The position numbers and the translations under genes are program-made. The notes below the pieces were generated by a model. That model did not search any database and was not told the origin of the DNA. It was given only the letters and a program-made list of their open reading frames with translations. A DNA stretch of 64,000 nt from positions 1 to 64,000 of the forward strand of contig JAJPKQ010000022.1 of assembly GCA_021323635.1 (NCBI GenBank). The letters run 5' to 3'. The stretch comes from a bacterium. GTDB lineage: Bacteria; Actinomycetota; Thermoleophilia; Solirubrobacterales; Solirubrobacteraceae. Position 1 is the stretch's first letter. The number at the start of each line of letters is the position of its first letter. Of this stretch, positions 51,591 to 60,531 are shown piece by piece.

Positions 51591-53204
51591 TTAGGCAGCG
51601 TGCGAGCGCAGCGCGGCTGAGCCGAGCGGCTGCTCGACACGCGCGGCCGGCGGGCTCTCCGGCTGCTCGAAAGCGGCCGGCTCCGGGGCGCCATCGGCCG
51701 GCAGCGCCCATGGCAGCGGCGACCCTGACTTCTGTAGGCGCAGCACGCCGTCAGCGAAGTCAAAGCGCCGAAAGTCGATGAGGTCGCGGAGGTAGTTCTG
51801 ACGCAGCCGCCAGGGCGGCCTGGCGCCCTGCTTGGGAAAGCGGTCGATCGCGCGCTGCACGTAGCCGGCGGCAAGATCGATCAGCGGCTCGCGCGCGAGC
51901 GCCGGATCCTCATTGTGCGGGTAGCAGATCGCGTCGCGCCCGCGCTCCATGCGCGCAAGCAGGCGACAGACGAAGCTCGCCACCAGATCGCTCTTGAGCG
52001 TCCAGGAGGCGTTGGTGTAGCCGACGATGAAGGCGGCGTTGGGTACGTCTGCGAACATCATGCCGCGGTAGGCGAGCTGCTTTGAGAGCTCAAGGCGCTC
52101 GCCGTCGCGGTAGAGCTCGACGCCGCCCAGCGCAAGCAGGTTGAGCCCGGTCGCAAGCACGACCAGCTCAGCCTCCAAGTGGCGCCCGGAGCGCAGCAGG
52201 ATTCCCTTATCGGTGAAGCGCTCGATGCGGTCGGTGACGACCTGTGCCGATCCGTCTGCAAGCGCCCTGAAGAGGTCGCCGTCGGGCACCAGGCACAGAC
52301 GCTGATCCCACGGCTGATAAGGGGGGCGAAAATGCTCGTCGATCGGGAAGCCCGCGGGCAGCTGGCGCTCGAGCCCCTTGCGGATCAGCGCCTTCGCGAG
52401 CGCGGGGCGGCGGCGCGCAAGCTGGAAGGATCCGATCGTGAGCAGGATGTTCTTGGCGCGCACAAGGCGATATGCGAGCCCGCGCGGAAGGCGGGCGCGC
52501 AGGCGGCGCGCGATCGGGTCGCGCTCGGGCAGCGAGAGGATGTAGGTGGGGGTGCGCTGGAGCATCGTCACCTGCGCGCCGCGCTGCGCGAGCGCGGGAA
52601 CGAGCGTCACCGCGGTCGCTCCGGAGCCCACCACGATCACGCGCTTGCCCGTACAGTCGAGATCCTCGGGCCAGTGCTGGGGGTGGATCACCGTGCCGCC
52701 GTAGGAGGAGAGGCCCGGGAGCTCCGGGGTGAAGCCTTCCTCATAGCGGTAGTAGCCCGTGCAGAAGAGCAGGAAGCGGGCGCTGTAGCGCTCGAGCACG
52801 CCCTCCCCCTGCCCGGCGACCTCGAGCTCCCAGCGGGCCTCGCGCGAGGACCAGCGCGCGGAGCGCACGCGCCTGCCGAAGCGCACCTTGGCGTCGACGC
52901 CGTGCTCGCGCGCCGTCTCCTTGATGTAGGAGCGGATGCGCTCGCCCGGGGCGATCGAGAGGTCGTCATCCCAGGGCCGGAAGGGATAGCCGAGGGTGTA
53001 CATGTCCGAGTCTGAGCGGATCCCCGGGTAGCGAAAGAGATCCCAGGTCCCGCCGATCGCAGCGCGCGCCTCCAGAATCGCAAAGCTTTCGCGCGGCCGC
53101 TCGCGGGCAAGACGACACGCGGCGCCGATCCCTGAGAGCCCGGCGCCGATGATCAGCACGTCGAAGTCCTCACGGGCACGTGTGGAGGCTGCAGCTGCGC
53201 TCAA
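51591..53204 (-). CDS. Flavin-dependent monooxygenase (Baeyer-Villiger/EthA-like)
   Basis: 537 residues. FAD-binding GAGLSGIG near the N-terminus and NADPH-binding GSGATA in the middle flank the Baeyer-Villiger fingerprint, here YGGTVIHPQHWP (Tyr in place of the first Phe of FxGxxxHxxxW). The ATGLNLL motif lies towards the C-terminus. It would oxidise ketones or sulfides with NADPH and oxygen. The start is a TTG with AAAGGA six bases upstream. It is divergent from the P450 gene across 59 bases that must hold both promoters, so the two are probably co-regulated. Confidence 0.92.
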   Translation of the reverse strand: MSAAAASTRAREDFDVLIIGAGLSGIGAACRLARERPRESFAILEARAAIGGTWDLFRYPGIRSDSDMYTLGYPFRPWDDDLSIAPGERIRSYIKETAREHGVDAKVRFGRRVRSARWSSREARWELEVAGQGEGVLERYSARFLLFCTGYYRYEEGFTPELPGLSSYGGTVIHPQHWPEDLDCTGKRVIVVGSGATAVTLVPALAQRGAQVTMLQRTPTYILSLPERDPIARRLRARLPRGLAYRLVRAKNILLTIGSFQLARRRPALAKALIRKGLERQLPAGFPIDEHFRPPYQPWDQRLCLVPDGDLFRALADGSAQVVTDRIERFTDKGILLRSGRHLEAELVVLATGLNLLALGGVELYRDGERLELSKQLAYRGMMFADVPNAAFIVGYTNASWTLKSDLVASFVCRLLARMERGRDAICYPHNEDPALAREPLIDLAAGYVQRAIDRFPKQGARPPWRLRQNYLRDLIDFRRFDFADGVLRLQKSGSPLPWALPADGAPEPAAFEQPESPPAARVEQPLGSAALRSHAA

Positions 53205-53234
53205 TGCTGTTCCTTTCCGCAGATTCAGATTCTG

Positions 53235-53267
53235 ACCGGTATGCGAGTAGTATACTGCCCGGTATGC
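53235..53267. promoter_or_regulatory. Divergent promoter/operator between monooxygenase and P450
   Basis: A 9-bp direct repeat CCGGTATGC occurs at 53236-53244 and 53259-53267, 23 bp apart, the second copy covering the P450 ATG. Between them is the palindrome AGTATACT (53249-53256), which supplies TATACT as a -10 element in both directions. For the P450 gene this would start transcription at the ATG. The TetR gene two ORFs downstream is the likely binder. Confidence 0.5.
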
Positions 53268-54607
53268 CAGTTGCCGACCAGAGGGCGCATGCCGCTCTGC
53301 CCCCCGGGCCGCAGCTGCCGCGGGCGCTGCAGACCGCGATCTGGATGCGTCGCGCCCAGGGCTTGCTCGCGTGGTCGCGCCGGCGCTATGGCGACACCTT
53401 CACACTGCGCATCGCCCATGAGGGCACCTGGGTCGTCACCTGCAACCTGGAGGCAGTCAAGAGCGTCTTCACCGGCGACCCGCGGATCCTGCATGCGGGC
53501 GAGGGCAACAGCGTGCTGCTGCCGGTGCTCGGGCCCAACTCCGTGCTGCTGCTCGACGAGGAGGAGCACATGCGCCAGCGCAAGCTGCTGCTGCCGCCCT
53601 TCCACGGCGCGCGCATGAAGCGCTATGAGGCGCTGATGCAAGAGATCGCCGCGGCGGAGATCGAGCGCTGGCGCCCGGGCGAGGTGCGCCAGCTGCGCCC
53701 CCGCATGCAGGCGCTCACGCTCGAGGTGATCCTGCGCGCGGTGTTCGGCGTCGCCGAGGGGCAGCGCCTGGAGGAGCTGCGGCGCGCGCTGCGGCGCCTG
53801 GTCGCCTATGCGACCAACCCACGGGCGGGCATCATGCTGGCGGTTGTCGGGCCCGCTCGCGGCGAGCGCATCCGCGGTTTCCGCGAGCGCCTGCGCACGG
53901 TGGACGAGCTGCTGTTCGCGGAGATCGCCGAGCGGCGCGCGCTCGCGGAGATCGCCGAGCGCGAGGACATCATGTCGCTGCTGCTCCAGGCTCGTGACGA
54001 GGATGGCGCGCCGATGAGCGACAAGGAGGTGCGCGACGAGCTCTTGACGCTGCTGCTCGCAGGACATGAGACGACCGCCAACGCGCTTGCCTGGGCGGTC
54101 GAGCGCCTCGCGCGCCACCCAGATGCCACAGCGCGCCTGCAGGAGGAGGTCGACGCCGGCGAGAGCGCCTATCTGCAGGCGGTGGTGCAGGAGATCCTGC
54201 GCCTGCGACCGGTCATCTCAGTGGTGGCTCGACGCCTGAAGGCTCCGTTCCGGATCGGCGCGTGGGAGCTGCCCGCAGGTGTCGGGATCGTGCCCTCCAT
54301 CTACCTGATGCACCGACGCGCGGACATCTACCCGGAGCCCGAGCGCTTTCGCCCGGAGCGCTTCTTGGAGCAGCCCCCGGGGACCTACACATGGATCCCG
54401 TTCGGCGGTGGCGTCCGCCGCTGCCTGGGGGCGGCCTTCGCGCAGTTTGAGATGGAGGTGGTGCTGCGCGAGCTGATCGCCAGACGCAGCCTTGCGCCTG
54501 CCCGCGCGCAGAGCGAGCGCGTCCTGCGCCGTGCCTTCACGGAGACCCCCTCCCGCGATGCGGAGGTTCTGATCGGCAGCGCAGAGCGCATGAGGGTCGC
54601 CCGGTGA
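53264..54607 (+). CDS. Cytochrome P450
   Basis: 447 residues from the ATG at 53264. I-helix oxygen-binding motif AGHETTANAL, K-helix ExxR in EILRLRP, the PERF meander (EPERFRPERF) and the heme-ligand loop FGGGVRRCLG with Cys are all present. The enzyme would hydroxylate an unknown lipophilic substrate using a ferredoxin pair not encoded here. It overlaps the TetR gene by 4 nt. The track start at 53180 would begin inside the monooxygenase gene and is not needed. Confidence 0.95.
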   Translation: MPVADQRAHAALPPGPQLPRALQTAIWMRRAQGLLAWSRRRYGDTFTLRIAHEGTWVVTCNLEAVKSVFTGDPRILHAGEGNSVLLPVLGPNSVLLLDEEEHMRQRKLLLPPFHGARMKRYEALMQEIAAAEIERWRPGEVRQLRPRMQALTLEVILRAVFGVAEGQRLEELRRALRRLVAYATNPRAGIMLAVVGPARGERIRGFRERLRTVDELLFAEIAERRALAEIAEREDIMSLLLQARDEDGAPMSDKEVRDELLTLLLAGHETTANALAWAVERLARHPDATARLQEEVDAGESAYLQAVVQEILRLRPVISVVARRLKAPFRIGAWELPAGVGIVPSIYLMHRRADIYPEPERFRPERFLEQPPGTYTWIPFGGGVRRCLGAAFAQFEMEVVLRELIARRSLAPARAQSERVLRRAFTETPSRDAEVLIGSAERMRVAR

Positions 54608-55272
54608 GGGGACGCAGGCGCGAGCGCAAGCTCGCACCGACCCGCCAGGAGCGCAAGGCCGCAACACGCGCGGCGCTGCTTGCCGCCGCCGGGGAAGCGA
54701 TCTGCGAGCGCGGCTTCGACGGCGCATCGGTCGAGCTGATCGCCAAGGCCGCGGGCTACACCAAGGGCGCCTTCTACGCCAGCTTCAGCAGCAAGGAGGA
54801 GCTCTTCCTGGCGATCCTCGATGAGCGCTTTGCAGCGCAGATCGCGCGTCTGGAGCGCGCCCTGCAGGGCGCGGGCGACCCCGCTACGGAGGTTCGTGCC
54901 GCAACCGAGGGATTTCTGGAGCAGGTGAGCTCCGATCCGAGCTGGCCGCGCCTCTACCAGGAGTTCGCAACGCACGCCGCCCGCAACCCGGCGTTTCGCA
55001 AGGAGCTGGTCGCCCGCCAGCGACGGCTGCGCGGGGCGATGGCGGAGATCTTCGCGCGCTGGAGCGCTCGCCGCGGCATCGAGCCGCCGCTGCCGCCCGC
55101 CGAGATCGCGGCGATGAGCTATTGGATGGCCGAGGGCTTCCTGCTTCAGCGCACGCTCGACCGCGAGCTCGAGGATCGGCTCTACGTCGAGCTGGTCGAG
55201 ACCTTCCTGGCCGGGCTGATGGCCAAGGTGGCGGAGTCCGACCGCGGCGAGCGGCCGCTCGCGCAGGTCTAG
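54604..55272 (+). CDS. TetR/AcrR-family regulator
   Basis: 222 residues. The N-terminal HTH (about 15-62) reads RAALLAAAGEAICERGFDGASVELIAKAAGYTKGAFYASFSSKEELFLAIL, typical TetR. The C-terminal ligand domain is helical and of normal length. Co-translated with the P450 (GTGA overlap), it probably represses the P450/monooxygenase pair through the CCGGTATGC repeats. Confidence 0.93.
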   Translation: MRGRRRERKLAPTRQERKAATRAALLAAAGEAICERGFDGASVELIAKAAGYTKGAFYASFSSKEELFLAILDERFAAQIARLERALQGAGDPATEVRAATEGFLEQVSSDPSWPRLYQEFATHAARNPAFRKELVARQRRLRGAMAEIFARWSARRGIEPPLPPAEIAAMSYWMAEGFLLQRTLDRELEDRLYVELVETFLAGLMAKVAESDRGERPLAQV

Positions 55273-55323
55273 GTGCAACAGCGTGGAAGCTCTATAAGCG
55301 TCGGCGCGAACTGATAGAAACGG

Positions 55324-55338
55324 TCACTGGCGCAGTGA
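55324..55338. promoter_or_regulatory. Inverted repeat before the PKD protein gene
   Basis: TCACTG-GCG-CAGTGA, a perfect 6-bp inverted repeat, lies 40 nt before the PKD protein start in the 105-bp gap after tetR. An upstream TATAAG could serve as -10. It could equally be a weak terminator for the P450 operon. Confidence 0.3.
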
Positions 55339-55377
55339 TGTGCCTCACGGGTGTAGCGCCACACCGCACGTGAAGCG

Positions 55378-58300
55378 ATGATGGAGCAGCTGCACACAGG
55401 GGGAGGAACAAGCCGCAGGGCACAGGGACGCCGGCTGCTGGCGGCGCTTGCGACAAGCACTGGGCTGCTGCTCGGGCTGGGCGCCCCGGCTGCGCTGGCG
55501 AGCCAGCTTGCGGTCGAGATCGTCAAGCCGGGCAAGTCGCCGAGCGGCGAACCGCTGCCCGGCGAAGGGGCTGAAGGCAAAGCGACGGTGCCGGCGCATG
55601 AAAAGGTCCCCTTCAAGATCGAATTCACGGACGTGCTTGAGAACCCCGAACCGTGCCCTCCCTGCACATCTGAAGCGACGGTCGAATGGCACTTCGGCGA
55701 CGGCAGTGAACCGGCACTCGAGCATGTGACGGTGAACGCCAACCCGAACGAAACCTACTACGCAGAAACCACGCACGAATTCTCGACCCCCGGCAAGAGC
55801 TACACCGCCGAAGTGCTTGTCAAGGTCCCATATGGAGGAGAATCCACCGAGCGGATAACGATTGAAACCGGCGCGGCGCTGCTCACCTCGCTGGCGGCCA
55901 GCCAATACTTCCCATACGTCGGCGAACCGGTCACCTTCACGGCCAAGCAGGAACTAAACGACTACAAGCCGCCGCTCTCCTACCACTTCCTGCTGAACGG
56001 CAACCCGGTGCAGGAAGTCACGATCGACGAAGGCGCGCCTGCCCCGGGGACCTACGAACAAACCTTCACGAGCACCGGCGCCCAGACGGTCGCGGTGAAG
56101 GCGAGCGCGGAAGCAAGCACCGAAGCCAAGCGACTTGAAACTGAAGCGGCCACGACGGTCGATGTCGTGCCGCATCTCGGCGGGGCGGTGACGGTCAGCC
56201 CGCCCAACCCCTATGTCGGCGAAACGGTCACCTTCTCGGCGCTTGCCGAAGGAGGCGAGCCGCCCTACACCTACTCGGGCTGGCTGCTCGACGGCGGCCC
56301 CTTCCCGGGCGCAGGCACAGCCACCGCGCCGGAGGGCACGCGCGCAAGCGAGCAGGCCAAGTTCACGACCACTGGCACGCACACGGTCACGCTTGGCGTC
56401 AGCGACTCGAGCAGGCCGAAGCGCAGCGAGAGCCTCACCGCGAGCGTGAGCGTGGATCAGCCGCTTGTCGCCTCGATCACGCCCGCCGGCGAAGCCTACG
56501 ACGAGAACCGCCCGCTGAGCTTTGAAGCGCACGTTGCGGGGGGCACCCCGCCTTATGAAGAGCGCTGGCGTCTTTTCCCGATCGGGTACCCCGAATACAC
56601 GACGGCTGCGGGCGCCGGCGCAACCTTCTCCCACACCTTCAACAGTCATTTCGAATCCTCTGGCGCCTACGGCCTGGTGCTCTCCGCGAACGACTCCGAC
56701 GGCCACATCACGACGATCGAAAAGCGCATCCTGGCGCAGCCGTGCATACCGACGGTCGAATTCGGCCTGATCCAGCTCGCCTCGAAGACAGGCTGCCTGC
56801 AGCAGAGCACCGGCGCTGAGGGCGTGAAGCGCTGGTCAACAGAAACGGAAGTGCTGCTCAACGGCATCCCGCTGCAGCCGATCGCCGGACATCCCTTGGT
56901 CCTGGAAGCGCCGAGCAGCGCGCACCCGGGAGGCCTGCTTGAAGTGGGCAACGTCAACCTCACGATCGTCGGCACCGAGCTTGACTTCGCGCTGCTGCAC
57001 GAAAAGCCGCTCAAGTGGGAGCTGCCGAAGGGCGAAAAGGGCGAAGAAAAGTCGCTTGTGACGCTGTCGGTGCCCGCGGGCCTCAAGCTGCTGGGGCTCT
57101 CGGTCGGCGGCTCCATCGGCGTCAAGCTCGGCTACGGCACCGATGGCGAACACTTCGCGACCTTCCCGCTGACGATCGAACTGCCGAAGATCTTCAAGAG
57201 CGGCCCGAACAAGGAAGCGGGCGGTCTGACAAGCGAAGCGGCGCTGTCCGTGGGCGTGAGCGCGAGCGGGCTCGCCGCGGTGCACTTCAAGGGGCTGCGC
57301 GTCGAACTCAACGAAGCGTGGCTCGGCAAGCTGCAGATCAAGGATCTCTGCCTGGCCTTCATACCCGGTGGCAGCGAAGCGATCTCCGAATGCGCCAAGC
57401 CCAGCGTCGGCGGCAAGGAATTCATCGAATGCCAGAACACGAGCACCACCGCCGATCGCTGGTCGGGAACCGCGGTCGTCGTGCTGCCGACGACGTCAAA
57501 GACCGAAATCGGCCTCTTTGGCGGCCTCGTAGGCAGTCAGATCGCCTACCTGGGTGGATTTGTCGAAACAAACCCGGGGCTGCCGATCGTCGATGACGTC
57601 TTTCTCGACCGCGTGGGGATCGGCGTCTGCATCAACCCGCCGCCCTTCAAACTCAAGGGCGAAGTGGGAGTCGATGCGATGCCGGTCGGAAGCAAGCCGA
57701 CGCTGAAGGTCGACGGCTACTTCCAGTACACCAACTCCTACACCGACTCCGAAGGCCACGAACATCCCTGGTCGGTTGAACTCGGCGGCTCGGTGGCGGT
57801 GTATGAAAAGGAAATCGGCGGCGGTGACGTCGTCGTGAACTCAACCGGCGAACTTGAATTCGCCCTGCATGCCGAGCTTGAGCTCTACAGCGTCGTGTCG
57901 ATAAACGGCCATGTGGACGGCTGGATCGAGCCCACCGAAAAGCTCTTCAACATCAACGGCGGCATCGAAGCGTGCCTGCTGGGCGCGTGCATCGGCGCAG
58001 ACGGGGAGGTCTCCTCGACGGGCATCGCCGGCTGCGGCAAGATCCTGGGCCTCGAAGCGGGCTTCGGCTATCGCTGGGGCAGCGGCCATGTGAGCACCTT
58101 TGACGGCTGCTCCTTCGGCGAATACGAAGCTACAAAGGCATCGCTGGCGGACTTCGCCCCCAATCTCACCCGGACGCTTGCGATCGCGCCGCACACCAAG
58201 GCGATCGCGCTGCGCGTGGGCGGCCTCGGCGGCCCGCCCGGGATAACCTTGCGCGGCCCTGGCGGGCAGACGATCGTGATCCCAGCGGGCGCGAGCAAGG

Positions 58301-59103
58301 CGCTGCGCGGCCCAGACTACATGGTGATCGAGAACCGCAGCGAAGCGGCGACCGACATCCTGCTTGCCGATCCTGCCGCCGGCAGCTGGCAGATCCAACC
58401 GGCGCTCGGCTCCTCGGTCACGAGCCTTGCCATCGCCCGCTACTACGGGCCGCCGAGCGCCAGCGGGCACGTGCGAAAGGCGCCCCACGGCCGCCGGCTG
58501 CTACGCGCCACATACCACCTGCAGCCGGGCGAGACGATGGCCCTCTACGAACGCGGCAGCGAAGTGGCGCGCACCCTGCGCGCGCACGTCGCAGGGGCCG
58601 CGTGCTCGAGCAGCAAGCGCGGCCGCCGCGGCCACAGGGCGCCAGCCGGTGCACGCTGCCTGCGCGTCGCCTTCTCGCCCACCTTCGGACCGGGCGGCGA
58701 GCGCTCGATCGTCGCCGTGGTCAGCCGCGGGGGGATCCCGCAGCGCACGATCACGATCGCGCGCTTCCACGTGCCAGCGCCACGGGCGCTCTCGCGCCCG
58801 CGCCTGCAGCTGCTGCGCACGCGCAAGGGCGTGCTGCTTGCCTGGTCGCATCTGGCGGGCGCTGCGCGCTACACGATCTCGGTGCGCACCTCCAGCCGCA
58901 AGAAGCTCGGCTTCAACCCGCCCGCGCGCTGCGGTGCGCTGCTGCTGCGGGGCATCGCCCGCAAGGAGATGGTTACCGCGAGCGTCGGCGGTGTGCGGCG
59001 CAACCTGGAAGCCGGCCCCGCGCGCAAGCTCCTGCTGCGCTCAAAGCGCAAGCGCGCCGGTGTGCGGCGGCTGCGCCACGGGCGGATCTGCCGCGCCGGA
59101 TAG
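55378..59103 (+). CDS. Large secreted PKD-repeat surface protein
   Basis: 1241 residues. Signal peptide to about residue 41 (ends GAPAALAS). Four Ig/PKD-like modules follow (about 60-165, 165-265, 265-370, 370-460); the first has the EWHFGDGSEP core. The middle 500 residues are beta-rich with paired Cys residues and no recognised domain. The final 200 residues are Arg-rich and include one Fn3-like module. There is no LPxTG or membrane anchor, so the basic C-terminus may hold it to anionic surface polymer. In the first 165 residues 15 Glu are GAA and 4 GAG after the signal. Start is an ATG-ATG pair with no strong ribosome-binding site. Confidence 0.75.
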   Translation: MMEQLHTGGGTSRRAQGRRLLAALATSTGLLLGLGAPAALASQLAVEIVKPGKSPSGEPLPGEGAEGKATVPAHEKVPFKIEFTDVLENPEPCPPCTSEATVEWHFGDGSEPALEHVTVNANPNETYYAETTHEFSTPGKSYTAEVLVKVPYGGESTERITIETGAALLTSLAASQYFPYVGEPVTFTAKQELNDYKPPLSYHFLLNGNPVQEVTIDEGAPAPGTYEQTFTSTGAQTVAVKASAEASTEAKRLETEAATTVDVVPHLGGAVTVSPPNPYVGETVTFSALAEGGEPPYTYSGWLLDGGPFPGAGTATAPEGTRASEQAKFTTTGTHTVTLGVSDSSRPKRSESLTASVSVDQPLVASITPAGEAYDENRPLSFEAHVAGGTPPYEERWRLFPIGYPEYTTAAGAGATFSHTFNSHFESSGAYGLVLSANDSDGHITTIEKRILAQPCIPTVEFGLIQLASKTGCLQQSTGAEGVKRWSTETEVLLNGIPLQPIAGHPLVLEAPSSAHPGGLLEVGNVNLTIVGTELDFALLHEKPLKWELPKGEKGEEKSLVTLSVPAGLKLLGLSVGGSIGVKLGYGTDGEHFATFPLTIELPKIFKSGPNKEAGGLTSEAALSVGVSASGLAAVHFKGLRVELNEAWLGKLQIKDLCLAFIPGGSEAISECAKPSVGGKEFIECQNTSTTADRWSGTAVVVLPTTSKTEIGLFGGLVGSQIAYLGGFVETNPGLPIVDDVFLDRVGIGVCINPPPFKLKGEVGVDAMPVGSKPTLKVDGYFQYTNSYTDSEGHEHPWSVELGGSVAVYEKEIGGGDVVVNSTGELEFALHAELELYSVVSINGHVDGWIEPTEKLFNINGGIEACLLGACIGADGEVSSTGIAGCGKILGLEAGFGYRWGSGHVSTFDGCSFGEYEATKASLADFAPNLTRTLAIAPHTKAIALRVGGLGGPPGITLRGPGGQTIVIPAGASKALRGPDYMVIENRSEAATDILLADPAAGSWQIQPALGSSVTSLAIARYYGPPSASGHVRKAPHGRRLLRATYHLQPGETMALYERGSEVARTLRAHVAGAACSSSKRGRRGHRAPAGARCLRVAFSPTFGPGGERSIVAVVSRGGIPQRTITIARFHVPAPRALSRPRLQLLRTRKGVLLAWSHLAGAARYTISVRTSSRKKLGFNPPARCGALLLRGIARKEMVTASVGGVRRNLEAGPARKLLLRSKRKRAGVRRLRHGRICRAG

Positions 59104-59182
59104 GGCCAGCTGCGGCGCGCGGCAAGTGCCGATGCGCCTACGGACGTCCTGCTGCCTCCGACGCTTGAGCGCCGCCGGAGGT

Positions 59183-59209
59183 GGTCACACTTTCCCCTGC
59201 TACGTCGTC
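59183..59209 (+). promoter_or_regulatory. ECF41-type promoter for the oxidoreductase-sigma operon
   Basis: GGTCACA (59183-59189) and CGTC (59206-59209) are separated by 16 nt, closely matching the published ECF41 consensus TGTCACA-N16-CGTC as I remember it. The downstream operon encodes an ECF41-family sigma factor, so this is a likely autoregulated promoter. The ATG is only 8 nt beyond the CGTC, implying a leaderless message. Confidence 0.7.
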
Positions 59210-59217
59210 CTTGGGAC

Positions 59218-60531
59218 ATGATCAGCAAACGGATACTCATCGTGGGCGGCGGGATGGCGGGCGTGCGGGCGGCGATCGGAGCGGCTAGAAGCCTGCGCAG
59301 CGCTGGCGGGCAGATGGAGCTCACCATCGAGCTGATCAGCCCTTCGCCCTGGATGGTCGTGCGCCCGCGCCTCTATGAGGCTGACCTTGCCGGCGTCCGG
59401 GTGCCGCTGGATCCCCTGCTGGCGTCGATTGGCGTCAGGCTGCGGCGCGGACACGTCGCGGAGATCGACGCGAGAGCGCGCACCGTCCGACTCGCGGAGC
59501 GCGCTGAGCCGATCCACTACAACCAGCTTGTGCTGAGCGCGGGCAGCCGCCTTCAACATCCGTGGCAGGAGCTGGTGCACACGGTTGACACCTACTCTGA
59601 GGCGCTCGCGCTTCACGAGCGCATAGCCGAGCTTGCAGCAAGGCCGGGTGCGCAGATGAGCGCGGTGGTCGTTGGGGGCGGCTTCACGGGCATCGAGGTC
59701 GCCGCGGAGCTGAGCGGGATGCTCGAGCAGGTCGCGCCCGGCCGCCAGCGCGGCCCGATCACGCTGATCGAGCGCGCGCCGAGCGTCGCGCCTGAGTTCG
59801 GCCCGCATGCACGCGCGCTGATCGAGCGCGCGCTGCGCTCGCTCGGCGTCGAGCTGAGGACAGGCGCGGCGGTGCGCGAGGTGCGTGAGGACGGCGTCGT
59901 CCTTGCCGATCGGGCGTCGGTCGATGGCGAGCTCGTCGTGTGGGCGAGCGGGCCGCGCGCATCGGAGCTCACGGAGCAGGTTGCAGGGGCGCGCGATCCG
60001 CTCGGTCGCCTGATCGTCGATTGCGATCTGGCCAGCCAATCAGAGGGGGTATGGGCAGCCGGTGACAGCGCCTGCGCACGCGCCGACCGTCAGCACACCG
60101 CGCTGATGTCCTGCCAGCATGCGCTCGCTCAGGGCGCCGTCGCGGGCGCAAACGCCGTCTCCCTCGCGCTCGGGCGGCGCCCGCAGCGCTACCGGCAGCC
60201 TCTTTACCTCACCTGCCTCGATCTCGGCCCTGCGGGCGCCCTGTTGACATGCGGCTTTGAGCGCAACCGGGTGCTCGCCCACGGCGCAGAGGCAAAGCAC
60301 TTCAAGCGCTACATCAACCGCTCCCTGATCTACCCGCCGGCGGATGCGCAAGCGGCTGCGATCCTCGCCCTCGGCAGACGCGCGCGCGGGCGGCGCAGCG
60401 CCGCCCGGCTGAGTGGGCTTGCGCTGCGCAGCGGGCGCGTAAGAGCGATCGTGTGCGACAGAGCAGAGGATCGTGCGGCGCAGTTCGCCGAAATCGCCGA
60501 TCAGCTGCTCGGGCGCGAGGCGGCTCTGTGA
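59218..60531 (+). CDS. NDH-2-like NAD(P)H/FAD oxidoreductase
   Basis: 437 residues. FAD-binding ILIVGGGMAGVRAAI, NAD(P)H-binding VVVGGGFTGIEVAAEL and the FAD end motif VWAAGDSACA match the type II NADH dehydrogenase family. A 50-residue Arg-rich C-terminus follows. ECF41 sigma factors are often next to an oxidoreductase, decarboxylase or epimerase gene whose expression they control; this gene is the partner here. The message is probably leaderless from the ECF41 promoter just upstream. It overlaps the sigma gene by 4 nt. Confidence 0.88.
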   Translation: MISKRILIVGGGMAGVRAAIGAARSLRSAGGQMELTIELISPSPWMVVRPRLYEADLAGVRVPLDPLLASIGVRLRRGHVAEIDARARTVRLAERAEPIHYNQLVLSAGSRLQHPWQELVHTVDTYSEALALHERIAELAARPGAQMSAVVVGGGFTGIEVAAELSGMLEQVAPGRQRGPITLIERAPSVAPEFGPHARALIERALRSLGVELRTGAAVREVREDGVVLADRASVDGELVVWASGPRASELTEQVAGARDPLGRLIVDCDLASQSEGVWAAGDSACARADRQHTALMSCQHALAQGAVAGANAVSLALGRRPQRYRQPLYLTCLDLGPAGALLTCGFERNRVLAHGAEAKHFKRYINRSLIYPPADAQAAAILALGRRARGRRSAARLSGLALRSGRVRAIVCDRAEDRAAQFAEIADQLLGREAAL

